Shown here piece by piece: positions 17,410 through 24,819 of a DNA stretch of 64,000 nt. Numbering within the stretch: position 1 is the first letter of the stretch; every line of letters begins with the position of its first letter. The DNA is from JBFGCM01 sp041581135 (GTDB lineage Bacteria; Actinomycetota; Acidimicrobiia; Spongiisociales; UBA5794). The stretch lies in the NCBI GenBank assembly GCA_041581135.1, contig JBFGCM010000002.1, positions 1 to 64,000 on the forward strand, written 5' to 3'. The translations under genes were made by a program, and so were the position numbers. The notes beneath the pieces are model-generated. The model searched no databases. It saw only the letters and a program-made list of their open reading frames with translations, and was not told where the DNA came from.

Positions 17410-17658
17410 TCAGCGCGGTCCGAGACGCAGCGAGCACCACGCCGCCACGCCGGCGGCGACGGTGAGGAGTGCCACGAGCGTCACCCCGGCGAGCAACTGG
17501 GCGAGCAGCTCACGCACGAGCATCGGCCAGGTGAGCACTCCCATCGTCTGGAGCAGCGGGACGACGACATGGAACACGAGCACCACTGCGGTAGTGCCGC
17601 CGCCGATCAGGTGGGCGAGCGTATTCTCCCTGGAGAGCCAGTCGGGTGCTCGGTACAT
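17410..17658 (-). CDS. Small two-helix membrane protein
   Basis: An 82-residue protein with two long hydrophobic segments (about 15-38 and 52-76) and a short positively charged end (CSLRLGPR). No family recognised. It sits between two PLP-enzyme genes on the same strand, 43 bp from the downstream-side stop of the beta-synthase and 37 bp before metB, so it may belong to their transcript. ATG 17658. The codon pattern and hydrophobic plan support a real gene; function cannot be said. Confidence 0.6.
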   Translation of the reverse strand: MYRAPDWLSRENTLAHLIGGGTTAVVLVFHVVVPLLQTMGVLTWPMLVRELLAQLLAGVTLVALLTVAAGVAAWCSLRLGPR

Positions 17659-17701
17659 ACGACTCCATCGGCCTGTGGCCGGCGGTCCCTTAGCCGCCCC
17701 C

Positions 17702-18655
17702 TCAGTCTACGAAGCCGTGCTCACGCATCCAGTCGTCGTCGAAGATCTTCCCCAGGTAGTTGCGTCCCGAGTCGGGCAACAGCACCACCACGAGGTCGTC
17801 GGGATTGGCCGCGGCGACCCGCAATGCTCCCACCACCGCCATCCCACAGGAACCCCCGGCGAGGATGCCCTCAACCGCGGCGAGGCGGCGGGTCATGACA
17901 AAGGCCTCCTTGTCCGTGACCATCTCGAAGCGATCGACGACACTCGGGTCGTAGGTCTCGGGCCAGAAGTCCTCGCCGACCCCCTCGATGAGATAGGGGT
18001 GCACGTCGGCCTCGGTGGGTGCGGTGTAGATGGACCCTTCCGGGTCCACACCGATCACCTGGATGGTTGGGTCCTGCTCCTTGAGATACCTGCCGACGCC
18101 CACGATGGTCCCCCCGGTGCCGACCCCGGCCACGAAGAACCGCACGGCGCCGGCGGTCTGCTTCCAGATCTCGGGGCCGGTCGATTCGTACTGGGCCTCG
18201 GGGTTGGCCGGGTTGGAATACTGATCAGGCCGGTAGGCCCCCGGTGTCTCGGCGGTGAGCCGGTCTGCCACCGAGTAGTAGGAACGGGGATCGTCCGGCG
18301 GGACGTCGGTGGGACAGACCACCACCTCGGCGCCGTAGGCGCGCAGCAGGTCCTGCTTCTCCTTGGACTGCTTGTCGGCCATCACCGCGATGAGGCGGTA
18401 CCCCTTGATCGCCGCCACCATGGCCAAGCCCACGCCGGTGTTGCCGCTGGTGGGCTCGATGATGGTGCCCCCCGGCTGCAGCCACCCGTTCTGCTCGGCG
18501 CGCTCGATCATGGCGAGTCCGATGCGGTCCTTGATGGAGCCGCCCGGATTCATCGATTCGATCTTGGCCACCAGATTGCCGGGCGGGTGGAGGCGCCCGA
18601 GGCGCACCAGAGGGGTGCCGCCGATGGCGTCGACGATGTGCTCGTGGATCTCCAT
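17702..18655 (-). CDS. Cystathionine beta-synthase / cysteine synthase family enzyme
   Basis: A 317-residue fold-type II PLP enzyme. It begins with the family opening IVDAIGGTPLVRL, has the Schiff-base Lys in NPGGSIKDR (about 39-47), the substrate loop PTSGNTGVG, and the phosphate-binding GVGTGGT. The long SYYSVADRL...YRPDQYSNP insertion resembles cystathionine beta-synthases, and there are no Bateman (CBS) domains at the C-terminus. It would condense serine with homocysteine, or O-acetylserine with sulfide. ATG 18655 is preferred over GTG 18664. The metB-like gene is downstream on the same strand, so the pair could run reverse transsulfuration. Confidence 0.9.
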   Translation of the reverse strand: MEIHEHIVDAIGGTPLVRLGRLHPPGNLVAKIESMNPGGSIKDRIGLAMIERAEQNGWLQPGGTIIEPTSGNTGVGLAMVAAIKGYRLIAVMADKQSKEKQDLLRAYGAEVVVCPTDVPPDDPRSYYSVADRLTAETPGAYRPDQYSNPANPEAQYESTGPEIWKQTAGAVRFFVAGVGTGGTIVGVGRYLKEQDPTIQVIGVDPEGSIYTAPTEADVHPYLIEGVGEDFWPETYDPSVVDRFEMVTDKEAFVMTRRLAAVEGILAGGSCGMAVVGALRVAAANPDDLVVVLLPDSGRNYLGKIFDDDWMREHGFVD

Positions 18656-18690
18656 TCCGCCCACAGGTTACGGCGTTGCGGAGTGGCGGC

Positions 18691-18739
18691 GTCGAGTGTG
18701 CCTATTCAGACCGTAATGGTCGGTCTACGCACAATCGAC
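18691..18739. repeat. 49-bp dispersed inverted-repeat element, copy 3
   Basis: Ends GTCGAGTGTGC and GCACAATCGAC with only one mismatch between arms, and the inner GACCGTAATGGTC shared with copy 1. It lies 10 kb from the other copies, in the divergent spacer between the beta-synthase gene and csoR, ending 5 bp before the copper operator. Confidence 0.85.
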
Positions 18740-18744
18740 CCGTA

Positions 18745-18773
18745 ATACCACCCCACCCCGGGTGGGGTGGTAT
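18745..18773. promoter_or_regulatory. Perfect 29-bp palindrome, CsoR operator
   Basis: Two 14-bp arms (18745-18758 and 18760-18773) starting ATACCACCCC and ending GGGGTGGTAT, fully complementary around one C. G/C-tract palindromes flanked by ATAC/GTAT are the known CsoR binding pattern. It covers the promoter of csoR-copZ-copA, so apo-CsoR should block transcription until Cu(I) binds. Confidence 0.85.
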
Positions 18774-18776
18774 ACT
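18771..18776 (+). promoter_or_regulatory. Probable -10 box of the csoR operon
   Basis: TATACT overlaps the right end of the palindrome. The expected start of transcription, 6-8 nt on, coincides with the GTG of csoR at 18784, so the mRNA is probably leaderless. No good -35 hexamer is seen. Confidence 0.5.
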
Positions 18777-18783
18777 CGCCGCC

Positions 18784-19083
18784 GTGAAGGAACAGCACAA
18801 GGCATCGGCGCTCAACCGCCTCAAGACGGTGCGCGGCCACCTCGACGCCGTCATCGGCATGGTCGAGGAGGAGCGATACTGCCCCGACGTGATGAAACAG
18901 GTGTCGGCGCTTCAGGGCTCCCTGGAGAAAGTGAACCGGGTGCTGCTCGAGAACCACCTGGAGACGTGCGTGATGCACGCCGTCGCCGAGGGCCGCACCG
19001 ACCAGATCGTCGACGAGCTGATGGAGACGATGAAGTACACCGCGACGGTCACTGGGCCGGACGGAGAAGCGGAGGACAAGTGA
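18784..19083 (+). CDS. csoR: Copper-sensing repressor CsoR
   Basis: A 99-residue all-helical DUF156 regulator that releases DNA when Cu(I) binds. The copper ligands Cys33, His58 and Cys62 are present with the same spacing (25 and 4) as the C-H-C set of Mycobacterium tuberculosis CsoR. An N-terminal helix with HKASALNRLKTVRGH carries the DNA-contacting arginines. GTG 18784 lies 10 bp after the operator, with no Shine-Dalgarno, consistent with a leaderless message. Its stop overlaps copZ (GTGA), and copA follows, forming an autoregulated copper-resistance operon. Confidence 0.95.
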   Translation: MKEQHKASALNRLKTVRGHLDAVIGMVEEERYCPDVMKQVSALQGSLEKVNRVLLENHLETCVMHAVAEGRTDQIVDELMETMKYTATVTGPDGEAEDK

Positions 19084-19289
19084 ACACCACACTCAACGTG
19101 CCAGACATCTCCTGTGGGCACTGCAAGGAGTCCATCGAGGGTGCCGTTGGCGCGCTCGCCGGCATCGACAAGGTGGAAGTGCACATCGATGCGCGCACCG
19201 TCGATGTCAACTTCGATGACGCCGCGGTGGACATGGACGCCATCATTGCGGCCATCGAGAACCAGGGCTACGAGGTTGCCGCCTCCTAG
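19080..19289 (+). CDS. copZ: Copper chaperone, heavy-metal-associated domain
   Basis: A 69-residue HMA domain (beta-alpha-beta-beta-alpha-beta) with the metal motif in PDISCGHCKESIEG (CxxC at about 12-15). It would carry Cu(I) in the cytosol to the CopA ATPase and exchange with CsoR. GTG 19080 overlaps the csoR stop by 4 nt, and copA begins 21 bp beyond its stop. The motif CGHC rather than CxSC is common in actinobacterial CopZ. Other HMA metals are possible, but the operon fixes copper as the likely ligand. Confidence 0.93.
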   Translation: MNTTLNVPDISCGHCKESIEGAVGALAGIDKVEVHIDARTVDVNFDDAAVDMDAIIAAIENQGYEVAAS

Positions 19290-19310
19290 ATCGGGATTGA
19301 TGACCGACTG

Positions 19311-21470
19311 ATGACCGCCACCGACACCAAAGACTCCGTCACCTTCGACGTCGAGGGCATGACCTGCGCGTCGTGCGCGCTGCGGATCGAGCGCGTCCTG
19401 AGCAAGCAGCCGGGCGTCGAATCGGCCGTGGTCAACTTCGCCGGCCAGGAGGCGCGGGCCGAGGTCGCCCCCGGTACGGACCTCGATGCCCTCCGGGCCG
19501 CCATCGACAAGATCGGCTACGCCATCACGCCGCTCGCACCGGGTGAGGAGCGGGAAACCCCGACCGCCCGCTACGCCAAGGAGGTCATCTACCAGCGCAA
19601 CCGCGTCGCCCTCGCTGCGCTCTTGACCGCGCCACTCATGGTGCTGGCCATGCTGTTCCATGACTCGACGGCGACCAGGGTGTGGCAGCTCGTCCTGGCG
19701 ACCCCGGTCGTGTTCGTCTTCGGCGCCCAGTTCCACCGCAACGCGATCAAGCGACTCCAGAGCTTCAGCGCCAACATGGACACGCTCATCTCCGTAGGGA
19801 CACTCGCCGCCTACGGGTACTCCGTGGCGGCGTTGTTCACCAAGCAACCGGTCTTCTTCGAGACCGCCGGCATGATCGTCACGCTCATTCTGCTGGGCCG
19901 GTTCTTCGAGGCGCGCGCCAAAGGCAGGGCCTCGGCCACCATCACCAAGCTGCTCGAGCTGGGCGCCAAGGAGGCGCGGGTCATCAGAGAGGGCACCGAG
20001 ACCATGGTCGACGTGCTCGACCTCAGGCCGGGGGAGACCGTGGTGGTGCTGCCCGGCGAGAAGATCCCCACCGACGGCATGATCACCGTTGGGCGCAGCT
20101 CGGTCGACGAGTCGATGCTCACCGGGGAGTCGATGCCGGTGGACCACGAGATCGGCGACACGGTGTACGGCGCCACGATCAATCAGCAGGGCCGTCTCGA
20201 AGTCGAGGTCACCAACGTCGGGCCCAACACCGCCCTCGCCCAGATCGTTCGTCTGGTCGAAGAGGCCCAGGCCACCAAGGCCCCCATCCAGGCCCTCGCC
20301 GATCGCATCAGCGGCATCTTCGTGCCCATCGTCGTCGGGATCGCGCTGGTCACGTTCGTCGGCTGGTTGGTAGCAACCGGTGAGGTGGCCACTGCCGTGC
20401 GCAACGGCGTTGCCGTGCTCATCATCGCCTGCCCGTGTGCGCTGGGTCTGGCGACGCCGACGGCGATCATGGTCGGCTCGGGGCGTGGCGCCGAGCTCGG
20501 CATCCTGTTCAAGAACTCCGAGGTGTTCGAACGAGCCAAGTCGGTCGACACTGTGGTGTTCGACAAGACCGGGACCCTCACCAAGGGCGTCATGACCCTG
20601 ACCGACGTCGAGACCGAGCTGGAGCCGGAGCTCTTCCTTTACCTGGTCGGCACGGTGGAAGCGGCCAGCGAACACCCCATCGGCAAGGCGGTGGCCTTGG
20701 GCGTCGAGGAGCGCGACATCGAGTTGGGCCGCCCCGACGATTTCGAATCGCTAGCCGGCCGCGGGGTGGCCGGCACCGTGCAGGGCATGGAGATCGTGGT
20801 CGGCAAGGCCAAGCTGATGGCAGATCGCGGCTTCCACATCCCCGACCGCTACCTCGACGCGATGGAACGCATCGAGACCGCAGGGCGCACCGCATTCCTC
20901 GCCGGCTGGGAAGGCGAGGTGCGCGGCGTGCTCGGCGTGGCCGACACGTTGCGGCCCAGCGCCGCCGACGCCGTGCACCGCCTGACCGAGACGGGCGCCC
21001 ACTCCGTAATGATCACCGGCGACAACCGGCGGACCGCCGATGCCATCGCCCAAGAGGTCGGCATCGATCAAGTGCTCGCCGAGGTCATGCCCGGCGAGAA
21101 GGCGGAAGAGGTAACCCGGCTGCAAGGCCAGGGTTCAGTGGTGGCGTTCGTGGGAGACGGCATCAACGACGCACCCGCCCTCACGCAGGCCGATCTCGGC
21201 ATGGCGGTCGGCACCGGCACCGACATCGCCATCGAGGCCGGCGACAGCGTGCTGATGTCGGGTGACCCGATGCTCGCCGAAACGTCGTTGCGTCTGGCCC
21301 GGGCCACCTTCGGCACCATCCGCCAGAACCTCTTCTGGGCATTCTTCTACAACACGGCGGCGATCCCTCTGGCCGCCGCCGGGCTGCTCAACCCGATGAT
21401 CGCCGCCGCGGCGATGGCGTTCTCCAGCGTCAGCGTGGTGACGAACTCCCTGCGCCTCCGCCGCTTCTGA
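19311..21470 (+). CDS. copA: Copper-exporting P1B-type ATPase
   Basis: A 719-residue Cu(I) efflux pump of the inner membrane. One N-terminal HMA domain (GMTCASC, about 16-22) is followed by two extra helices, the A-domain TGES loop, the transport site CPC in ACPCALGLATPT, the phosphorylation site DKTGTLT, the nucleotide motif SEHPIG and hinge GDGINDAPAL. The last helices end VVTNSLRLRRF. The NY and MxxSS copper-site pattern is FYNTAAIPLAAAG and MAFSSVSVVTNS, confirming the P1B-1 class. ATG 19311 is one of two nearby in-frame starts. It ends the csoR operon; a hairpin follows. Confidence 0.96.
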   Translation: MTATDTKDSVTFDVEGMTCASCALRIERVLSKQPGVESAVVNFAGQEARAEVAPGTDLDALRAAIDKIGYAITPLAPGEERETPTARYAKEVIYQRNRVALAALLTAPLMVLAMLFHDSTATRVWQLVLATPVVFVFGAQFHRNAIKRLQSFSANMDTLISVGTLAAYGYSVAALFTKQPVFFETAGMIVTLILLGRFFEARAKGRASATITKLLELGAKEARVIREGTETMVDVLDLRPGETVVVLPGEKIPTDGMITVGRSSVDESMLTGESMPVDHEIGDTVYGATINQQGRLEVEVTNVGPNTALAQIVRLVEEAQATKAPIQALADRISGIFVPIVVGIALVTFVGWLVATGEVATAVRNGVAVLIIACPCALGLATPTAIMVGSGRGAELGILFKNSEVFERAKSVDTVVFDKTGTLTKGVMTLTDVETELEPELFLYLVGTVEAASEHPIGKAVALGVEERDIELGRPDDFESLAGRGVAGTVQGMEIVVGKAKLMADRGFHIPDRYLDAMERIETAGRTAFLAGWEGEVRGVLGVADTLRPSAADAVHRLTETGAHSVMITGDNRRTADAIAQEVGIDQVLAEVMPGEKAEEVTRLQGQGSVVAFVGDGINDAPALTQADLGMAVGTGTDIAIEAGDSVLMSGDPMLAETSLRLARATFGTIRQNLFWAFFYNTAAIPLAAAGLLNPMIAAAAMAFSSVSVVTNSLRLRRF

Positions 21471-21475
21471 CCCCG

Positions 21476-21499
21476 CCGACCGGCTGCGCTGGTCGGTTT
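21476..21499 (+). terminator. Rho-independent-like terminator after copA
   Basis: Stem CCGACCGGC / GCTGGTCGG (one G-U pair) with loop TGC, then TTT. It begins 5 bp after the copA stop. Confidence 0.65.
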
Positions 21500-21592
21500 G
21501 AGGATGCTCCGCATTCTCCCCACCAGGGGTCCACTGTCCGCGCCTGCAGAATCGGGTGCGGCACCCCAGCTTCGCGCCGGTAACGTAACCCC

Positions 21593-22519
21593 ATGCCTGC
21601 ACCGCTCGTTGAAGCTCGCGACCTCACCAAGAAGTTCGATGACTTCACCGCCGTGGATGCGGTGGACTTCGAGGTGCACCTCGGGGAGGCCTTCGGCTTC
21701 CTCGGACCGAACGGCGCCGGCAAGAGCTCCACCATGCGCATGATCGGTGCGGTGTCGCCCATCACAGCCGGCACCCTGCGGGTGTTCGGCCTGGACCCCG
21801 AGACCGACGGTCCCACGATCCGGGCCCGCCTCGGTGTGGTGCCTCAGGATGACAACCTCGACACCGAGCTGTCGGTGTGGGAGAACCTCCTCATCTACGG
21901 CCGCTACTTCGACCTCAGCAGGTCCGAGATCAAGGAACGAGCCGACGAGCTGCTCGAGTTCGCCCAGCTCACCGAGCGCCGCGATTCCAAGGTCGAGCCC
22001 CTGTCGGGCGGCATGAAGCGGCGCCTGACCATCGCCCGCTCGCTCATCAACCGGCCCGACCTGCTCCTGCTCGACGAGCCCACCACCGGCCTGGACCCCC
22101 AAGCGCGCCATGTGTTGTGGGACCGCCTGTACCGACTGAAGCAGCAAGGCGTCACCCTCATCATCACCACCCACTACATGGACGAAGCCGAGCAGCTGTG
22201 TGACCGGCTGGTGGTGATGGACAAGGGCAGGATCGTGGCCGAGGGGTCGCCCGTGGACCTCATCGCCGAGTACTCCACGCGAGAGGTGCTCGAGCTGCGC
22301 TTCCCCATCGGCGTCCAGGAGACCATTCTGGACGAGCTGGACGGCATCGCCAAGCGCACCGAGGTGCTTCCCGACCGGGTACTCCTGTACACCGCCGACG
22401 CCGACGCCGCTGCTCGAGAAGTGCACGACCGCGGTCTGGTTCCCGAGAGCATCGTGGAGCGGCGGAGCACGCTCGAGGACGTGTTCCTCCGGCTCACCGG
22501 GCGTTCCCTGATCGACTGA
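21593..22519 (+). CDS. ABC exporter ATPase, DrrA type
   Basis: A 308-residue ATP-binding subunit. Walker A GPNGAGKSST (about 42-51), Q-loop VPQDDNLD, signature LSGGMKRRL, Walker B LLLLDEPTTGLDPQ and the H-loop TTHYMDEAEQL are all intact, and the C-terminal extension with late EVHDRGLV and LEDVFLRLTGRSL is typical of daunorubicin-resistance DrrA-like ATPases. It is followed with 1-nt overlap by two ABC-2 permeases. Substrate unknown: drugs, lipids or cell-wall polymers. ATG 21593, and no signal of regulation is seen besides the 122-bp upstream gap. Confidence 0.92.
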   Translation: MPAPLVEARDLTKKFDDFTAVDAVDFEVHLGEAFGFLGPNGAGKSSTMRMIGAVSPITAGTLRVFGLDPETDGPTIRARLGVVPQDDNLDTELSVWENLLIYGRYFDLSRSEIKERADELLEFAQLTERRDSKVEPLSGGMKRRLTIARSLINRPDLLLLDEPTTGLDPQARHVLWDRLYRLKQQGVTLIITTHYMDEAEQLCDRLVVMDKGRIVAEGSPVDLIAEYSTREVLELRFPIGVQETILDELDGIAKRTEVLPDRVLLYTADADAAAREVHDRGLVPESIVERRSTLEDVFLRLTGRSLID

Positions 22520-23298
22520 TGGTGCTCACCGGCGCCGCCCGAGTCGTCGAGGCACGAGCCCGTGTGTACCGCCGCACATGGCGGGGCAGCATCATCTCGA
22601 CCTTCTTCAGTCCCATCCTCTACCTGCTGGCCATGGGACTGGGGCTGGGCACACTCGTGGACGAAGGGGCCGGCGAAGCCACCCTCGACGGCATCACCTA
22701 CCTCGCGTTCCTCGCTCCAGGGCTGCTCGCCGCAGCCACCATGACCACCGCCGCCGGGGACGCGTCGTGGCCCGTGATGGTCGGCATCAGGTGGGAGAAG
22801 ACCTACCACGCCACCCTGGCGACGCCCGTGACCGTTCCCGATCTGGTGTTCGGCCATCTCGGCTGGATCGCCATTCGACTGACGTTCGTCTCGGTGGTGT
22901 TCGTGGGGGTGATGGCTGCCTTCGGCGTGGCGTCTCTCGGACTGGGGCTGCTGGCGGTGCTGCCGGCCGTGCTCAACGGGTTGGCCTTCGCCGCACCGAT
23001 CTCGGGATTTGCTGCCTGGCTGGACAAAGAGACCGGTCTCAGCAACATGTTCCGGTTCGGCATCGTGCCGATGTTCCTCTTCTCCGGTACGTTCTTCCCC
23101 ATCACCCAACTCCCCGGCTGGCTGCAACCGCTGGCGTACGTGACGCCGCTGTACCACGGGGTCGAGCTCACTCGGGCCACGGCGCTCGGTATCGCCCCGG
23201 CGGTCCCCCCGGCGCTCAGCATCACGTACCTCGGTCTGTGGATCCTGGTCGGCATCGCCTTCGGAGTCCGTGCCTTCGCAGGGAAGCTGCTGAAGTGA
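22519..23298 (+). CDS. ABC-2 type permease, first of pair
   Basis: A 259-residue integral membrane protein with about six helices. The N-terminal amphipathic segment (RVVEARARVYRRTWRG) precedes the first helix; the central EKTYHATLATPVTVPDLVFG is the conserved cytoplasmic loop of the ABC-2 fold, and the late GTFFPITQLPGWLQPL...PLYHGVELTR is the family signature. ATG 22519 overlaps the ATPase stop by one base. With the next gene it would form a heterodimeric channel driven by the DrrA-like subunit. Confidence 0.88.
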   Translation: MVLTGAARVVEARARVYRRTWRGSIISTFFSPILYLLAMGLGLGTLVDEGAGEATLDGITYLAFLAPGLLAAATMTTAAGDASWPVMVGIRWEKTYHATLATPVTVPDLVFGHLGWIAIRLTFVSVVFVGVMAAFGVASLGLGLLAVLPAVLNGLAFAAPISGFAAWLDKETGLSNMFRFGIVPMFLFSGTFFPITQLPGWLQPLAYVTPLYHGVELTRATALGIAPAVPPALSITYLGLWILVGIAFGVRAFAGKLLK

Positions 23299-24113
23299 CG
23301 ACCGGCACCGACACACTGCTCGCTCGCGTCGTCCCGCCGGCCGCCCTCGGTGGCCGCCGCGCCCGCCACCTGCTCGAGCGGAACTACTTGGTGAACCGTC
23401 GCGCCTGGATCATCATCTTCTCCGGGTTCTTCGAACCGCTCTTCTACCTCTTCTCCATCGGAGTCGGCCTGGGGCAACTCGTCGGCGAGGTCAGCGGTCC
23501 CGGCGGGAAGCTCGTCAGCTACACCGCCTTCGTCGCACCGGCGCTCCTGGCGTCGGCTGCGATGAACGGCGCCGTGTACGAATCCACCTACAACATCTTC
23601 TTCCGCATGAAGTACGGGAGGATCTACGACGGGATCCTGGCGACACCGATGGCGCCCGGGGACATCGCGATCGGCGAGATCGCGTGGTCCCTGATCCGAG
23701 GGGTGCTGTACGCCATCGGGTTCATGATCGTGATGGCGTTCATGGGTTTGGTGCTGTCACCGTGGGCGATCTTGGCCATACCCGCCGCGGTGCTCATCGG
23801 CTTCTCGTTCGCCGCCGTCGGTATGGCGGCAACGTCGTACATGAACAGCTGGCACGACTTCGACATGGTGCAGCTCGTCACCCTGCCGCTGTTCCTGTTC
23901 TCGGCGACCTTCTACCCCCTCGACGTCTACCCCACGGCCTTGCAGTGGATCGCTCGGTTCTCGCCCCTCTATCACGGCGTCGAGCTGATCCGTGGCCTCA
24001 CCCTGGGCGTCCTCGACTGGTCGATGGTCGGCCACACGGCGTTTCTCGTGGTGATGGGCGCAGTGGGTGTGGTCGCCGCCTCGCGCCGGCTGGTGACGCT
24101 GCTGCTGTCCTGA
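23295..24113 (+). CDS. ABC-2 type permease, second of pair
   Basis: A 272-residue paralogue of the preceding permease, with the same plan: N-terminal RRARHLLERNYLVNRR, the loop KYGRIYDGILATPMAPGDIA, and ATFYPLDVYPTALQWI...PLYHGVELIRG near the end. GTG 23295 overlaps the stop of the previous gene by 4 nt. Having two different permeases with one ATPase suggests an asymmetric exporter. The transported substance is unknown, and no resistance or biosynthesis genes flank the set. Confidence 0.88.
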   Translation: MTTGTDTLLARVVPPAALGGRRARHLLERNYLVNRRAWIIIFSGFFEPLFYLFSIGVGLGQLVGEVSGPGGKLVSYTAFVAPALLASAAMNGAVYESTYNIFFRMKYGRIYDGILATPMAPGDIAIGEIAWSLIRGVLYAIGFMIVMAFMGLVLSPWAILAIPAAVLIGFSFAAVGMAATSYMNSWHDFDMVQLVTLPLFLFSATFYPLDVYPTALQWIARFSPLYHGVELIRGLTLGVLDWSMVGHTAFLVVMGAVGVVAASRRLVTLLLS

Positions 24114-24184
24114 AAAGGGTTCGGCGATCATGTCGGGACCGCTGCGGTGCGACGTGATCCAACGCGACGGTTAGGTTGAGCTCC

Positions 24185-24721
24185 GTGACTCGAGTCGTGT
24201 TGGTGGACGAGGACGATCGAGCAATCGGGACCGCCGAGAAGATGCAAGCTCACGTGGCCCCTGGGTTGCTGCACAGGGCGATCTCGGTGTTCCTCCTCGA
24301 CGGCGCAGGGCGGGTGCTGCTCCAGCAACGTGCCGACGAGAAGCACCATTTCCGTGGGCGCTGGTCGAACACGTGTTGCACGCATCCGCTCCCAGGCGAG
24401 GACGTCGTCGCCGCAGGGGAACGACGCCTTCGAGAAGAGATGGGATGCCGGGCTGAGCTGACATCCGTGGGGTCGTTCCTGTACCACGCTACCGATGAGG
24501 ACTCCGGGCTCGTGGAACGTGAATTGGACCACGTGCTCGTCGGGTATTTCAATGGGGTACCTAAGGTCAATCCAGCCGAAGTGCAGGCCTGGGAATTGGT
24601 GGAGATCGCCAGCCTCAGTCGAGACCTGAAACAGCGCCCAAGGCGCTACACGCCTTGGCTGGCGCGGGCATTGGTCCTGGCAACCGAGCTGGGCCGACCT
24701 CATCGTGAGGAGACCGAATGA
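24185..24721 (+). CDS. idi: Isopentenyl-diphosphate delta-isomerase, type I
   Basis: A 178-residue Nudix-fold enzyme interconverting IPP and DMAPP, the entry units of isoprenoids. The catalytic cysteine is in NTCCTHPLPGE, the metal-binding Nudix helix is RRLREEMG, and the catalytic glutamate is in VERELDHVLVG; the WSNTCC-HPL pattern is diagnostic. GTG 24185 is taken, with TTG 24176 possible. The stop codon overlaps a 33-codon frame, then dxs begins, so precursor supply and balancing genes are together. Type I (metal-dependent) rather than flavin type II. Confidence 0.94.
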   Translation: MTRVVLVDEDDRAIGTAEKMQAHVAPGLLHRAISVFLLDGAGRVLLQQRADEKHHFRGRWSNTCCTHPLPGEDVVAAGERRLREEMGCRAELTSVGSFLYHATDEDSGLVERELDHVLVGYFNGVPKVNPAEVQAWELVEIASLSRDLKQRPRRYTPWLARALVLATELGRPHREETE

Positions 24722-24819
24722 CACGACATCACAGGTGCGAATCGAGCGAGGGGATCCAAGTGAACGCCTCGACCGTGGTCGCGCTCCAGCAGAAGGGCCA
24801 CGAACAGAACGATGCGTGA
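24718..24819 (+). CDS. Possible 33-residue coupled micro-protein
   Basis: ATG overlaps the idi stop (ATGA) and the frame ends inside the dxs start region, overlapping dxs by 8 nt. The predicted product begins MTRHHRCESSEG and ends HEQNDA; it is polar with no recognisable domain. It may simply be a chain-linking reading frame that passes ribosomes from idi to dxs, or chance. In GC-rich DNA, open frames of this size are common, so support is limited to the overlaps at both ends. Confidence 0.3.
   Translation: MTRHHRCESSEGIQVNASTVVALQQKGHEQNDA

Noticed and set aside
16227..18655. Possible SAM or T-box riboswitch upstream of the sulfur amino-acid genes
   Set aside because: The spacers are too short and no conserved riboswitch core was seen.
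18912..20675. 587-residue minus-strand frame opposite copA
   Set aside because: Shadow of copA with Gly/Arg/Asp/His-rich text; no motif.
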